64,000 nucleotides of DNA from VAXT01 sp963850415 (lineage in GTDB: Bacteria; Actinomycetota; Thermoleophilia; Gaiellales; Gaiellaceae). The position numbers were made by a program, and so were the translations under genes. Location of the stretch: the NCBI GenBank assembly GCA_963850415.1, contig CAWKLE010000003.1, forward strand, positions 310,001 through 374,000. Reading direction: 5' to 3'. The notes beneath the pieces are model-generated. The model made no database searches, was not told the DNA's origin, and saw nothing but the letters and a program-made list of their open reading frames with translations. This document shows, one piece after another, positions 33,067 to 42,185 of this stretch (within the stretch, counting starts at the first letter, position 1; every line of letters begins with the position of its first letter).

Positions 33067-33192
33067 GGGTCAGACCCCGTCACAAATGTGTGACCGTGAC
33101 CGGAAGCGATCCAAGCAGTTTGCGGGCGAACTGCCGCTCCGGTGACACTCACGTCACAAAGACGGCGCGCTTTTGGAGCGGGGTCTGACCCC
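33066..33192. repeat. REP/MITE-like element with GGGGTCAGACCCC termini
   Basis: A 127-bp element bounded by GGGGTCAGACCCCG (33066-33079) and its exact inverse CGGGGTCTGACCCC (33179-33192). Each terminus is itself a near-palindrome. Inside, GTCACAAATGTGTGAC and GGTGACACTCACGTCACAAAG are partly inverted copies. The GGGGTC-AGACCCC motif is widespread in bacterial genomes as a REP sequence linked to RAYT (Y1) transposases (established knowledge, recalled not searched). It fills exactly the gap between two convergent stop codons. No transposase is nearby, so it would be mobilised in trans. Confidence 0.75.
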
Positions 33193-33194
33193 GG

Positions 33195-33617
33195 CTACAG
33201 GGTGGCGAAGTCCTCGTCGAAGTGCTCGCGGTCTTCGGCGTCGGCGATCGCGTCGCCCGCCTCCCGTGCCTTCGACTTCCACTGCTCGGCCTCGCCGTCG
33301 CCGGCCAGCGCGTGCGCTCGGGCGAGCGCTTCGTACGCGTAGGCGAGATCCCAGTCCCCGATCCCGTTCGCCTCGCACAGCTCGAGGCACCGGCGCCCGT
33401 GCCAGGTCGCGGGTTCGGCCCGGCCGAGGATCGTGTAGACGCGCGAGACGAGCCACTCGCCACGGGCGAGGTTCTCCGGTTTGCACTCCTCGGCCTCGCC
33501 CCAGTGGTAGCGCGACGCGTGCGCAACGTGCAGCAGCCGGTCGTCGTCCTCCCTGGTCTCGATCAGTCGCCAGGCCTCGTTGAAGAGGTCGACCCCGCGC
33601 TGTCGCTCCTCGCTCAT
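33195..33617 (-). CDS. Hypothetical helical protein, 140 aa, coupled to acs
   Basis: Not assigned. The product is soluble and helical: VDLFNEAWRLIETREDDDRLLHVAHASRYHWGEAEE is followed by WLVSRVYTILGRAEPATWHGRRCLELCEANG and DLAYAYEALARAHALAGDGEAEQW, a spacing like two or three tetratricopeptide units. The ATG at 33617 overlaps the acs stop as ATGA, so it is the last gene of an M24-peptidase, acs, hypothetical operon. The long upstream extension in this frame lies within acs and is not real. Confidence 0.75.
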   Translation of the reverse strand: MSEERQRGVDLFNEAWRLIETREDDDRLLHVAHASRYHWGEAEECKPENLARGEWLVSRVYTILGRAEPATWHGRRCLELCEANGIGDWDLAYAYEALARAHALAGDGEAEQWKSKAREAGDAIADAEDREHFDEDFATL

Positions 33618-35581
33618 TCCGCCGGAGCTTCTGCGTCCGCCCGGTCTCGGATCTCCTCGACCACCGTCGGATCGGCCAGCGTCGTCGTGTCGCCGAGCGG
33701 CCGGTTGTCGGCGACGTCCCGCAGGAGCCGGCGCATGATCTTGCCGCTCCGCGTCTTCGGGAGCTCGGGCGTGAAGACGATGTTCGCCGGCTTCGCGATC
33801 GGCCCGATCTTCGTCGCCACGTGGTCGCGCAGTTCGTCGAGCATCTCCACCGAGCCCTCGTGGCCGGCCTTGAGGGAGACGAACGCGACGATCGCCTGGC
33901 CCGTTCGCTCGTCCGCCCGCGCGCAGACCGCGGCCTCCGCGACGCTCTGGTGATCGACGAGCGCCGACTCCACCTCGATCGTCGAGATGCGATGGCCGGA
34001 CACGTTCATCACGTCGTCCACGCGGCCGAGCAGCCAGAAGTCTCCGTCCTCGTCGATCCGAGCGCCGTCCCCGGCGAAGTACGTGTCCGGGTACTTCGAC
34101 CAGTACGTCTCGACGTAGCGGTCGTGCTCCTTGTACAGCCCGCGCAGCATCGCGGGCCACGGCTTCCGCAGCACGAGATAGCCACCACCGCCGGGCGCGA
34201 CCTCGTTCCCCTGCTCGTCGTACACAGCAGCATCCACTCCGGGGAACGGCTTCGTCGCCGAGCCGGGCTTCAGCGTCGTCACCCCCGGCAGCGGCGTGAT
34301 CATGATCATCCCCGTCTCCGTCTGCCACCAGGTGTCCACGACCGGCACGCGGTCGCCTCCGATCACCTCGCGATACCAGACCCAGGCCTCAGGGTTGATC
34401 GGCTCCCCGACCGAGCCCAGGAGACGGATCGACGACAGGTCGTGCTTGTCCGCGTGGTCCCGGCCCCACTTCATGTGCGAGCGGATCGCGGTCGGCGCCG
34501 TGTACAGGATGTCGACGCCGTAGCGCTCGACGATCGCCCACCAGCGGTCACGGTCGGGGTAGTCCGGCACGCCCTCGTACATGACACCGGTCGTCCCGTT
34601 GCACAAGGGCCCGTAGACGATGTACGAGTGCCCCGTCACCCAGCCGACGTCGGCCGCGCACCAGTACACGGAGTCGGGCTTGACGTCAAAGATGTAGTGG
34701 TGCGTCGTGGCGACGCCGACGAGGTAGCCGGCGGTCGTGTGCGCGATCCCCTTCGGCTTCGCGGTCGTCCCCGACGTGTAGAGCAGGTAGAGCAGATCCT
34801 CGGCGTCCATCGGCTCGCAGGGACAGCTCTCCGGGTCATCGTCCTCCGCCTCGGTCAGCTCGTGCCACCACAGGTCGCGGCCCTCCTGCATCGGCACCTC
34901 GTTCCCGGTCCGGCGCAGGACAACCGAGTGGCGGACCCCGGGCGCGTCGGCGAGCGCCTCGTCGGCGTTTCGCTTCAGCGGCACCGGCTGCCCCTTGCGC
35001 CAGGCCTCGTCCTGGGTGATCAGCACCTCGCAGCCCATGTCGTTCAGACGGCCTGACAGCGAGTCGGCCGAGAAGCCGCCGAAGACGACCGTGTGCGGGG
35101 CGCCGAGGCGTGCGCACGCGAGCATCGCGACCGGGACCTCGGGCACCATGCCCATGTAGATCCCGACCGGCGTCCCTTTGCCGACGCCGAGCTTCCTGAG
35201 CGCGTTGGCGAGCCGGACGACCTCGCGCTGGAGATCGGCGAACGTGATCGTCCGCCGCTCGTCCTCGGGCTCTCCCTCCCAGTGGTAGGCGACCTTACCG
35301 CCGAGGCCGGCCTCGACGTGGCGATCGACGCAGTTGAAGCAGATGTTGAGCGTGCCGCCCAGGTACCACCTCGCATAGGGCGGGCTCCACTCGTAGAGCT
35401 CGGTGAAGGGCTCGAACCACGTCACGCGCTCGCGGCCCTCCTGCTCCCAGAACTCCTCGAAGCCGAGGTCGTAGATCTCGGGCTGCGCGTTCGCCTGCGC
35501 GGCGAACTCGGTAGGCGGCGGGTAGCGCCGCTCCTCCAAGAACATCGTCTCGATCGCAGGCGACCGAGGCTCGGGGCTCAT
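33614..35581 (-). CDS. acsA: Acetyl-CoA synthetase
   Basis: A 655-residue AMP-forming enzyme activating acetate to acetyl-CoA. Motifs: LYTSGTTAKPKGIAHTTAGY, DTWWQTETGMIMITPLPG with the Trp that limits the acyl pocket, GDGARIDEDGDFWLLGRVDDVMNVSGHR, and KTRSGKIMRRLLRDVA with the catalytic, acetylation-controlled Lys. Length is standard for Acs. ATGA overlaps couple it to the M24 peptidase gene before it and the hypothetical gene after it. Confidence 0.95.
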   Translation of the reverse strand: MSPEPRSPAIETMFLEERRYPPPTEFAAQANAQPEIYDLGFEEFWEQEGRERVTWFEPFTELYEWSPPYARWYLGGTLNICFNCVDRHVEAGLGGKVAYHWEGEPEDERRTITFADLQREVVRLANALRKLGVGKGTPVGIYMGMVPEVPVAMLACARLGAPHTVVFGGFSADSLSGRLNDMGCEVLITQDEAWRKGQPVPLKRNADEALADAPGVRHSVVLRRTGNEVPMQEGRDLWWHELTEAEDDDPESCPCEPMDAEDLLYLLYTSGTTAKPKGIAHTTAGYLVGVATTHHYIFDVKPDSVYWCAADVGWVTGHSYIVYGPLCNGTTGVMYEGVPDYPDRDRWWAIVERYGVDILYTAPTAIRSHMKWGRDHADKHDLSSIRLLGSVGEPINPEAWVWYREVIGGDRVPVVDTWWQTETGMIMITPLPGVTTLKPGSATKPFPGVDAAVYDEQGNEVAPGGGGYLVLRKPWPAMLRGLYKEHDRYVETYWSKYPDTYFAGDGARIDEDGDFWLLGRVDDVMNVSGHRISTIEVESALVDHQSVAEAAVCARADERTGQAIVAFVSLKAGHEGSVEMLDELRDHVATKIGPIAKPANIVFTPELPKTRSGKIMRRLLRDVADNRPLGDTTTLADPTVVEEIRDRADAEAPAE

Positions 35582-36714
35582 GGAGTCAGGTCGTACGGAA
35601 AATCCGTGAGGTTTTCGGCGCCGTCGTCGGTGACGAGGATCAAATCCTCAAGCCGGCAGCCGCCGAAGCCCTGGCGATAGAGACCCGGCTCGAGCGTCAC
35701 GACGTCTCCGGCAACAAGCTCCGCGGTCCCGCCGCGCCCGAGGTTGGGCTGCTCGTGCACCTGGAGCCCCACGCCGTGGCCGAGGCCGTGGAAGAAGCCG
35801 TTCTCAAGCACTTCGCCGGGTGGCTTGGAGAGCACCGTCGGCTGGCCGTTCTCCTCAAAGAACCGGCACACCAGCTCGTAGATCTCGACACCCGGCACGC
35901 CGGCCTTCGTCGCCTCGAGCGACCGGTCTAGTGATTCCTTGACGAGGCGGTGGTACTCGACGAGCTCGTCCGGTGGAGTGCCGACGACGAACGTCCGCGT
36001 CATGTCCGCGTAGCAGCCCGACTCGGGATCCTTCGGCCAGAGGTCGATCACGACCGGCTCGTCGGGCGCAATCTCGCCGAAACCAAGCTCGTGGCCGATG
36101 GCGGTCTGGGCGCCGTGCGAGACGATGAAGTCGTCACTTGCGACACCGTGCTCGGTGAAGACGCGCCGGATCGCCGACTTCAGGAGCTCGCACGTCAGCG
36201 GCTCGCCGTCGACGCTCAGGTTCCCGTTCGACTGCTCCGCCTGGGCCATCAGGTCTCTTGCGGCACCCATCGCAGCGTCCGCTGCGCCCTGAGCCCTGCG
36301 GATCCCCGCGAGCTCCGCATCGTTCTTCACACGGCGTCGTGCGGAGAAGAAGCCGAAATCGGGCGTGAGCGTGATCCCGTTCGCGCGCAGATGGTCGGCG
36401 ACGTACGTCGGGAAGCCCCACGGGATGACTGCCTCGTCGATGCCGAACTCTCGGCATGCATTCAACGGCGTGTGCAGCGCGATCGCGTCCAGACGGGGAA
36501 CGCCTTCCGCGAGCAGCTCGTCGTAGCCGAACTCCTCGAGCGCGTGCGCCTCGATACCCACGGCCTTGATGCGCTCGACTTCGAATGCGGTCCCGGCCGT
36601 CATCTTCTTTCCGTCCTTCTCCGCGTACAGGAAGGGATCCGGAACGGTGATCGGCACCTCGTGCCGCATCTCGGCTGAGGTCTCCGTGTCGGAGAAGATC
36701 AGGACGTCGGGCAC
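35578..36714 (-). CDS. M24-family metallopeptidase (Xaa-Pro aminopeptidase-like)
   Basis: A 378-residue pita-bread-fold peptidase. The dinuclear metal ligands can be placed: Asp in VVIDLWPKD and in CYADMTRTFVVG, His in GLGHGVGLQVHEQP, Glu in VVTLEPGLY and Glu in GCRLEDLILVT. The N-terminal ~130 residues are the creatinase-like domain. It would remove N-terminal residues before proline, or act as a prolidase. The start is GTG at 36714; upstream extension is Ser/Arg-rich and not protein-like. Its stop overlaps the acs start. Confidence 0.85.
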   Translation of the reverse strand: MPDVLIFSDTETSAEMRHEVPITVPDPFLYAEKDGKKMTAGTAFEVERIKAVGIEAHALEEFGYDELLAEGVPRLDAIALHTPLNACREFGIDEAVIPWGFPTYVADHLRANGITLTPDFGFFSARRRVKNDAELAGIRRAQGAADAAMGAARDLMAQAEQSNGNLSVDGEPLTCELLKSAIRRVFTEHGVASDDFIVSHGAQTAIGHELGFGEIAPDEPVVIDLWPKDPESGCYADMTRTFVVGTPPDELVEYHRLVKESLDRSLEATKAGVPGVEIYELVCRFFEENGQPTVLSKPPGEVLENGFFHGLGHGVGLQVHEQPNLGRGGTAELVAGDVVTLEPGLYRQGFGGCRLEDLILVTDDGAENLTDFPYDLTP

Positions 36715-36754
36715 CGCGCGGCATCCTACCGTCCTCTGCATAGACTGACGTCTC

Positions 36755-37906
36755 GTGGAGGAGGAGTTCGAGCGGGCGCAGGCGCTGCTGACGCGGTACG
36801 AGGACGAGCTTCTCGACATGCTGCCCGCGGACGCCGAGATCTTCGACGCGCACGTCCATCTCGGCCACGACATCGACGGCCAGATCGGCGTCTACGAGGA
36901 GCTCGAGCGGCTCAACGACATGGCGGGCGTCTCGCGGTGCTTCATGTTCTGCATGGACGAGCCGGACCGCCATCCTGCGTTCCGCGCGCCGAACGACCGC
37001 ACGCTCGAGCACGCGAAGCGCTCCGAGGGACGGCTGGTCCCGTTCGTCCGGCTCGACCTGACCGAAGGCCCGATCGAAGAGGCCGAGCGCTGCCTCGACC
37101 TCGGTGCGCGCGGGATCAAGCTTCATCCGCGGGCGCAACGCTTCCTGCTCAACGACGAGCGGCTGGCCCCGGTCTTCGCGATCGCCGCCGAGCGCCGCGT
37201 GCCGATCCTCATCCACGGCGGTCGCGGGCTGCCGCCGATCGCGGACAATCTCGCCCGCCTCGTCGACGGCTACCCCGACGCGCAGCTGATCATCGCCCAC
37301 GCCGGCATCGCCGACCTGGCCGGCCTCGCGGGGCGTTTTGCCGGCCACGCGGGAGTCTTCTTCGACACGTCGGTCTGGAGCTCGGTCGATCTGCTCAGCT
37401 TCTTCCACCTCGTCTCGCCCGAGCAAGTGCTGTACGCGTCGGATTACCCGTACGGGCGGCCGCCGAGCTCGCTCCTGATCGCCGTCCGGACGGCGAAAGT
37501 CGCGGGCTTCACCGACGAGCAGATCCGCGACCTGCTCGCCGGGAGCGCGAACCGGATCGCCACGGGAGAGCCGCCGAAGAAGCCGACCAGCCCGACCGGC
37601 AACGGCGTGTTCACCCAGCCGATGACCATGGCGCGCATCCACCAGTACCTGTCGATGGCGACGCCCCTGCTCTGGATGCGCCAGCCGGACTCGATCGGCA
37701 TCATCGGGCTCGCGCTCAACGCAAGCGACGAGCGGGACGGCTACGCGGGTGAAGATCTGGACCGGATCCGCGAGCTCCTGACGACCGCCCGCGACCTGTG
37801 GCGCGTCTTCCCCGAGGTCGAGGAGGAGGACCTGAACGAGGTCTCCCGCATCACCCGCGGGCTCGTCCACATCGCAGACATCCTGGCGGTGACGACCCGT
37901 GCCTGA
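36755..37906 (+). CDS. Amidohydrolase (COG2159, metal-dependent TIM-barrel)
   Basis: A 383-residue amidohydrolase-2 family enzyme. DAHVHLG supplies the N-terminal metal His pair, GIKLHPRAQRF the next His, LIHGG and IIAHAG follow, and YASDYPYG gives the final Asp. Related enzymes are decarboxylases or hydrolases of cyclic amides. GTG at 36755 has no Shine-Dalgarno; TAGACT (36741-36746) as a -10 implies a leaderless mRNA. It overlaps the hydroxylase small-subunit gene by 8 bases, so it probably works on the same compound as that enzyme (inference). Confidence 0.8.
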   Translation: MEEEFERAQALLTRYEDELLDMLPADAEIFDAHVHLGHDIDGQIGVYEELERLNDMAGVSRCFMFCMDEPDRHPAFRAPNDRTLEHAKRSEGRLVPFVRLDLTEGPIEEAERCLDLGARGIKLHPRAQRFLLNDERLAPVFAIAAERRVPILIHGGRGLPPIADNLARLVDGYPDAQLIIAHAGIADLAGLAGRFAGHAGVFFDTSVWSSVDLLSFFHLVSPEQVLYASDYPYGRPPSSLLIAVRTAKVAGFTDEQIRDLLAGSANRIATGEPPKKPTSPTGNGVFTQPMTMARIHQYLSMATPLLWMRQPDSIGIIGLALNASDERDGYAGEDLDRIRELLTTARDLWRVFPEVEEEDLNEVSRITRGLVHIADILAVTTRA

Positions 37907-38336
37907 CCTCACGATCAACGGCGAGGCGCACGACGTCGACGTTCCAGTCGGGACGACCCTCGCCGACGCGCTCCGCGACGAGCTCGGCCTGACCGGCACG
38001 AAGATCGCCTGCGCGGAGGGGCACTGCGGCGCGTGCACGGTGCTTCTCGACGGCGTGCCCGTCTACTCGTGCATCACGCTCGTGCACATGGTCGGCGAGC
38101 GCGAGGTGACGACGATCGAGGGGCTGCGGGAGCACCCGCTCGTCGACGCGTTCGTCCGGGCCGACGCGCTCCAGTGCGGCTTCTGCACGCCCGGACAGAT
38201 CGTCTCTGCGTCGGCGCTCGTCGAGGGCAACCCAAGTCCGAGCTCGGACGAGATCCGGCACGCGATGGCCGGCAACCTGTGCCGCTGCGGCACGTACCCC
38301 AAGATCGAGGAGGCGATCTCCGCATGGCAAGGCTGA
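37899..38336 (+). CDS. Molybdenum hydroxylase, 2Fe-2S small subunit (XdhC/CoxS type)
   Basis: A 145-residue subunit with two [2Fe-2S] clusters. The ferredoxin-like cluster uses Cys38, Cys43, Cys46 and Cys58 (CAEGHCGACTV...C); the second uses Cys93, Cys96, Cys128 and Cys130 (LQCGFCTPGQ, NLCRCGTY). It passes electrons from the molybdenum centre to FAD. GTG at 37899 starts inside the end of the amidohydrolase gene; the large subunit gene begins 13 bases before this one ends. Confidence 0.95.
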   Translation: MPDLTINGEAHDVDVPVGTTLADALRDELGLTGTKIACAEGHCGACTVLLDGVPVYSCITLVHMVGEREVTTIEGLREHPLVDAFVRADALQCGFCTPGQIVSASALVEGNPSPSSDEIRHAMAGNLCRCGTYPKIEEAISAWQG

Positions 38337-40581
38337 TCCGTACCGAGAAGGAGGTCGAAGGCCGCTACGAGGAGGTCTGGCTCGTCGTCGAGGAGGATGC
38401 GCTCGAGCAGTGGCCCGCCGGCCCTCGCGAGATCGTCGGGCGTCCGGCGCAGCGGGTGACCGGGCCCATGCGCGCGCGCGGCGAGGCGCGCTACACGGGC
38501 GATCTCAGGCTCCCCGGGATGCTGCACGCGGCCGTTCTCAGGTCCCCGCACGCGCACGCGCGCGCGAAGAAGATCTCGCTCGAACGGGCGCTGGCCGCTC
38601 CGGGCGTGCGAGGCGCGGTCGGCCCCGGAGACGTGGACGCCCTCACGGACGAGCCCGGCCACGAAGGCCAGGCGGTCGCCGCCGTTGCGGCGGACACGAT
38701 CGAGCAGGCACGAGCGGCGGTCGAGCTGATCGACGTCGAGTGGGACGTCCGGAAGCCGCAGCTCGATCCCGAAGAGGCCGCGAACAAGGGGCAACTCGTC
38801 GGCAGCGTGAGCCGGTACGAGCGCGGCGACGTCGATCGCGCGCTCGCCCAGGCGGACGTCGTCGTAGAGGCCGAGTACCGCACTCAGACCGTCCTCCACA
38901 GCTCGTTCGAGACGCATCAGTCGGTGTGCGAGTGGCGCGGCGACTCGGTCGACGTCTACATCTCGACGCAGTTCATCTTCGGCGTCCGCGACGAGGTCGC
39001 GGGCAAGCTCGGCCTCCCGCCGGACAAGGTGCGCGTCGTCTGCGAGTTCATGGGCGGCGGCTTCGGCTCGAAGAACGGCGCCGGCGACTACACGTTCATC
39101 GCGATCGAGCTCGCCAAGCGCACCGGCCGTCCGGTCCGGTGCGCGCTCACCCGCCGCGAGGAGAACCTCGCCGCCGGGAACCGCAATGCCACGATTCAGC
39201 GGCTGACCGCGGCTGCGAAGGCCGACGGAACGCTGCTCGCGCTCGCGGCGAGTTCGTGAACGCGACCGGCTGGGACGGCTGGGCCGCGCCGACGGACGGC
39301 CCGATGCGACTGCTCTACGACTGCGAGAACGTGCGCACCGTCCTCTACCCGGCGAAGCTCAACACGCCGCCGATGAAGGCGTTCCGCGCGCCGGGCTTCG
39401 TCGAGGGGACGTTCGGGCTCGAGTGCCTGCTCGACGAGCTCGCGGCGAAGCTCGGCCTCGACTCGCTCGAGCTGCGGCGCCTCAACTACGCGAGCTCCTC
39501 CGACGACAAGCCGTACTCGTCCAAGAATCTGATGGAGTGCTACAGCCGGGCGGAGCAGCACTGGCAGCGGCGTGAGCAGGTCCGCGCCCGGAGTGAGGGG
39601 CCGTGGAAGCGCGGAGTCGGCCTCGCGAGCCAGATCTGGTACGGCGGCGGCGGCCCGCCCTCGTACGCCTGGGTGCGGCTCGGCTCCGACGGGCGCGCGA
39701 CGGTGATCACGGCGATGCAGGACATCGGCACCGGCACGGCGACTGCGATGAGCCAGATCGCGGCCGAGGAGCTCGGGCTTCCGATCGAGAAGGTCGATTT
39801 CGTGCTCGGAGACTCCGCCCGAGGGCCGTACGCGTCGATCTCAGCCGGCTCCTCGACGACGCCATCGATGGGCCCGGCCGTTCGCTCGGCCGCCGCCGAC
39901 GCGGCGCACCAGGTGATCGAGATCGCGGCGCAGCGCTACGACCAGGAGGAGCGAGTCCTGTCGCTCCAGGGCGGCAATGTCGTCTCGTCCGACGGCGGCT
40001 CGTGGCCGATCGAGGACGTCGTCGGGCTGCTCGAGGACGCGCAGATCCTGGGCAAGGGCGCGCGCGGGCCGAACCCGACCGGGATGCAGGTGCTGACCTT
40101 CGGCGTCCAGGTCGCGGAGGTGGCCGTCGACGTCGAGACGGGCGAGATCCGTGTCGAGCGCGTGGCCGCGATCCACGACGTCGGTCGCGTGATCAACCCG
40201 CTCGGGGCGTCGAGCCAGGTCGAGGGCGGGATCATCCAGGGCATCGGGCACACGCTCTCGGAGGACCGCCTGCTCGATCCCGCGAGCGGCGTGACGCTGA
40301 ACCCGACGTTCGACATGTACAAGCTGCCGACGATCGCCGACGTCCCGGAGATCGTCACCGAGCTGCTCGACATCCCGGACGAGCATCTGACGAACCTCGG
40401 CTCGAAGGGGCTCGGCGAACCGCCGATCGTCCCGACGGCCGCAGCGATCGCCAACGCGATCCGCGACGCGACGGGCGCCGACGTTCGCTCGCTCCCGATC
40501 AGCCGCGAGGAGATGCTCCGGGCGCTGCGCGAGGCCCGCGAGCGCGAGAAGGAGAAGCGTGGAGCTCCTGCAGCCGTCTAG
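38324..40581 (+). pseudogene. Molybdenum hydroxylase large subunit (xanthine dehydrogenase/aldehyde oxidase family), one-base frameshift
   Basis: The Moco-binding catalytic subunit, 752 aa when repaired. The first frame (from ATG 38324) holds GEARYTGDLRLPGMLHAAVLRSPHAHA, then FMGGGFGSKNG, and stops at TGA 39255. The second frame resumes with GEFVNATGWDGW, FRAPGFVEGTFGLE, AMQDIGTGT and the C-terminal GSKGLGEPP, with the catalytic Glu. Adding one G to the GG at 39247-39248 joins them as LLALAGEFVNATG with nothing lost. The substrate (purine, aldehyde or N-heterocycle) is not deducible. An N-terminal extension of ~35 residues precedes the usual start of the fold. The break is probably a sequencing error. 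Confidence 0.8.
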
Positions 40582-41392
40582 CCTCGAAGAGCTGCCGAAG
40601 CTCCCAAGTAACAGTCTGTTACTTAGTGGGGGGACGGAGGTCGTTCCGCTGCTCAAGGACGGGCTGCTCGAGGCGGAGACGCTCGTCGACATCCGCGGGA
40701 TCGTCCCGCGCGGGATCGACGGGACGCGCATCGGAGCCGGGACGACCCTGGCCGAGCTCGAGGCCGACGCCGGGATTCCGGACGCGCTGCGCGAGGCGTG
40801 CCGCCTGGCCGCGAGCCCGCAGCTCCGCAACATGGGCTCGGTCGCCGGCAACCTGCTCCAATCGACCCGCTGCTGGTACTGGCGCCTCGACTTCCCGTGC
40901 CGGCTGCACGGCGGCGAGACCTGCCACGCACGCGCCGGCGAGCACCGGGAGCACGCGATCTTCGGCAACGGCTACTGCGCCTCGGCGCACCCATCGGATG
41001 TCGCGGCGGCGCTGATCGCCCTCGGCGCGACGATGCGGACGACGACGCGCGAGCTCCCGATCGCGGACCTCTACCGCCTGCCGACCGAGGACGACCGCAG
41101 CCTGACCACGCTCGAGCCGGGCGAGCTGATCCTCGAGCTCGACGTCCCGCAACCGGAGAAGAGCGCGTACTTGAAGGCGATGGATCGCCAGCGCTGGTCG
41201 TTCCCGATCGTCGGCGTGGCCGCGGCCCGCACGGGCGACGAGCGCAAACTCGTGCTCTCCGGCGTCGCACCTGTCCCGTGGGTGCTCGACTCGCCGGAAG
41301 CGCTCGCCGACGCGACGCCGCTGCCAGGAACGGCGTACAAGGTCGAGATCGCGGAGGCACTTGTCCGCCGCGCTCTCGACGCGGTCGCATGA
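40559..41392 (+). CDS. Molybdenum hydroxylase FAD subunit, PaoB/YagS-like
   Basis: A 277-residue FAD subunit (CoxM/XdhB fold). FAD contacts are LLSGGTEVVPLLK and SPQLRNMGSVAGNLL. After that loop come four cysteines, Cys105, Cys114, Cys122 and Cys140 (STRCWYWRLDFPC, GGETCHA, NGYCASAHPSD), the position in which PaoB-type subunits hold an extra [4Fe-4S] cluster. That favours a PaoABC-like aldehyde oxidoreductase over a plain xanthine dehydrogenase. GTG at 40559 has GGAG just upstream and overlaps the large subunit by 23 bases. Confidence 0.85.
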   Translation: MELLQPSSLEELPKLPSNSLLLSGGTEVVPLLKDGLLEAETLVDIRGIVPRGIDGTRIGAGTTLAELEADAGIPDALREACRLAASPQLRNMGSVAGNLLQSTRCWYWRLDFPCRLHGGETCHARAGEHREHAIFGNGYCASAHPSDVAAALIALGATMRTTTRELPIADLYRLPTEDDRSLTTLEPGELILELDVPQPEKSAYLKAMDRQRWSFPIVGVAAARTGDERKLVLSGVAPVPWVLDSPEALADATPLPGTAYKVEIAEALVRRALDAVA

Positions 41393-42012
41393 GGCGTCTG
41401 CTCCTGCTCCTGCCGCTCATCGTGCTGCTTGTAGGGTGCGGCGGCAAGAAGAGCGACAACGCGTCGGGAGGGAGCTCGATGAACTGCGAGATCAGCGGGG
41501 ACAAGTCGAAGGCCAACCTGGTCGACCTCGGCGACGGCAAGACGCACTCGGTCGCCGTCCAGACGAGCAAGGGCGACTTCACATTCGATCTGGCGACGAA
41601 GACCTCGCCGTGCGTGACGGGGTCGTTCGCCGGCCTCGTCGACAAGGGCTTCTTCGATGGCCTGACCTTCCACCGGATCGTCCCCGGGTTCGTGATCCAG
41701 GGAGGCGACCCGGAGGGGAACGGCATGGGCGGCCCCGGCTACTCGGTTGTCGACGCTCCCCCCAAGGACACGCAGTACAAGAAGGGCCTCGTCGCGATGG
41801 CGAAGTCGCAGAACGAGCCGGCCGGAACCTCGGGTAGCCAGTTCTTCGTCGTCACGAGCGACGGCGTCAACCTGCCGCCCGACTACGCGGTTCTCGGTGA
41901 CGTGACCCAAGGCATGGACGTCGTCGAGAAGATCGGGAAGCTCGGCAACCCGGCCGACCCGTCGGGTGCTCCGACGGAGAAGGTCACGATCGACAGGATG
42001 GAGCTCAAGTAG
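41389..42012 (+). CDS. Lipoprotein peptidyl-prolyl cis-trans isomerase (cyclophilin)
   Basis: A 207-residue protein. The N-terminus is a lipoprotein signal, MRRLLLLLPLIVLLVGC, with Cys17 for lipidation. The cyclophilin domain follows: FTFDLATKTSPCVTGSF, FFDGLTFHRIVPGFVIQGGDP, GLVAMAKSQNEPAGTSGSQFF and LPPDYAVLGDVTQGMDVV. It would assist folding outside the membrane. ATG overlaps the TGA of the hydroxylase FAD subunit (ATGA), so it is transcribed with those genes without an obvious functional link. Confidence 0.9.
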   Translation: MRRLLLLLPLIVLLVGCGGKKSDNASGGSSMNCEISGDKSKANLVDLGDGKTHSVAVQTSKGDFTFDLATKTSPCVTGSFAGLVDKGFFDGLTFHRIVPGFVIQGGDPEGNGMGGPGYSVVDAPPKDTQYKKGLVAMAKSQNEPAGTSGSQFFVVTSDGVNLPPDYAVLGDVTQGMDVVEKIGKLGNPADPSGAPTEKVTIDRMELK

Positions 42013-42038
42013 AACGGGGAAACCCTGGTTCCCCCGTT
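42013..42038. repeat. Palindromic repeat, copy 1 (AACGGGG...CCCCGTT)
   Basis: The 26 bases immediately after the cyclophilin stop form an inverted repeat with arms AACGGGGAAACC and GGTTCCCCCGTT. A closely related sequence recurs at 45367-45394. It can fold as a terminator-like hairpin, but no T-run follows (next bases AGCCCCCTCCTTT). Two copies in 3.4 kb suggest a dispersed REP-like family. Confidence 0.6.
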
Positions 42039-42185
42039 AGCCCCCTCCTTTGCTGCGGCAGCGCACTCAGATGCGTTCCAGGAGCCGGCGGATGCAGCGA
42101 CGGGTCGACGGCCGCCCATGATTCGACATAAGCCTCCAGCCGGGCAAAGCCCGGCTCCGGCGGCGCGCTGCTAGTTGTCTCCGAG

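Noticed and set aside
33195..34328. 377-codon minus frame containing the 140-aa gene
   Set aside because: The upstream part is a shadow of acs; the ATG at 33617 overlapping the acs stop is a better start.
36134..38038. 634-codon minus-strand frame spanning the M24 gene end and the amidohydrolase
   Set aside because: It crosses two well-supported genes in another frame and has shadow-like composition.
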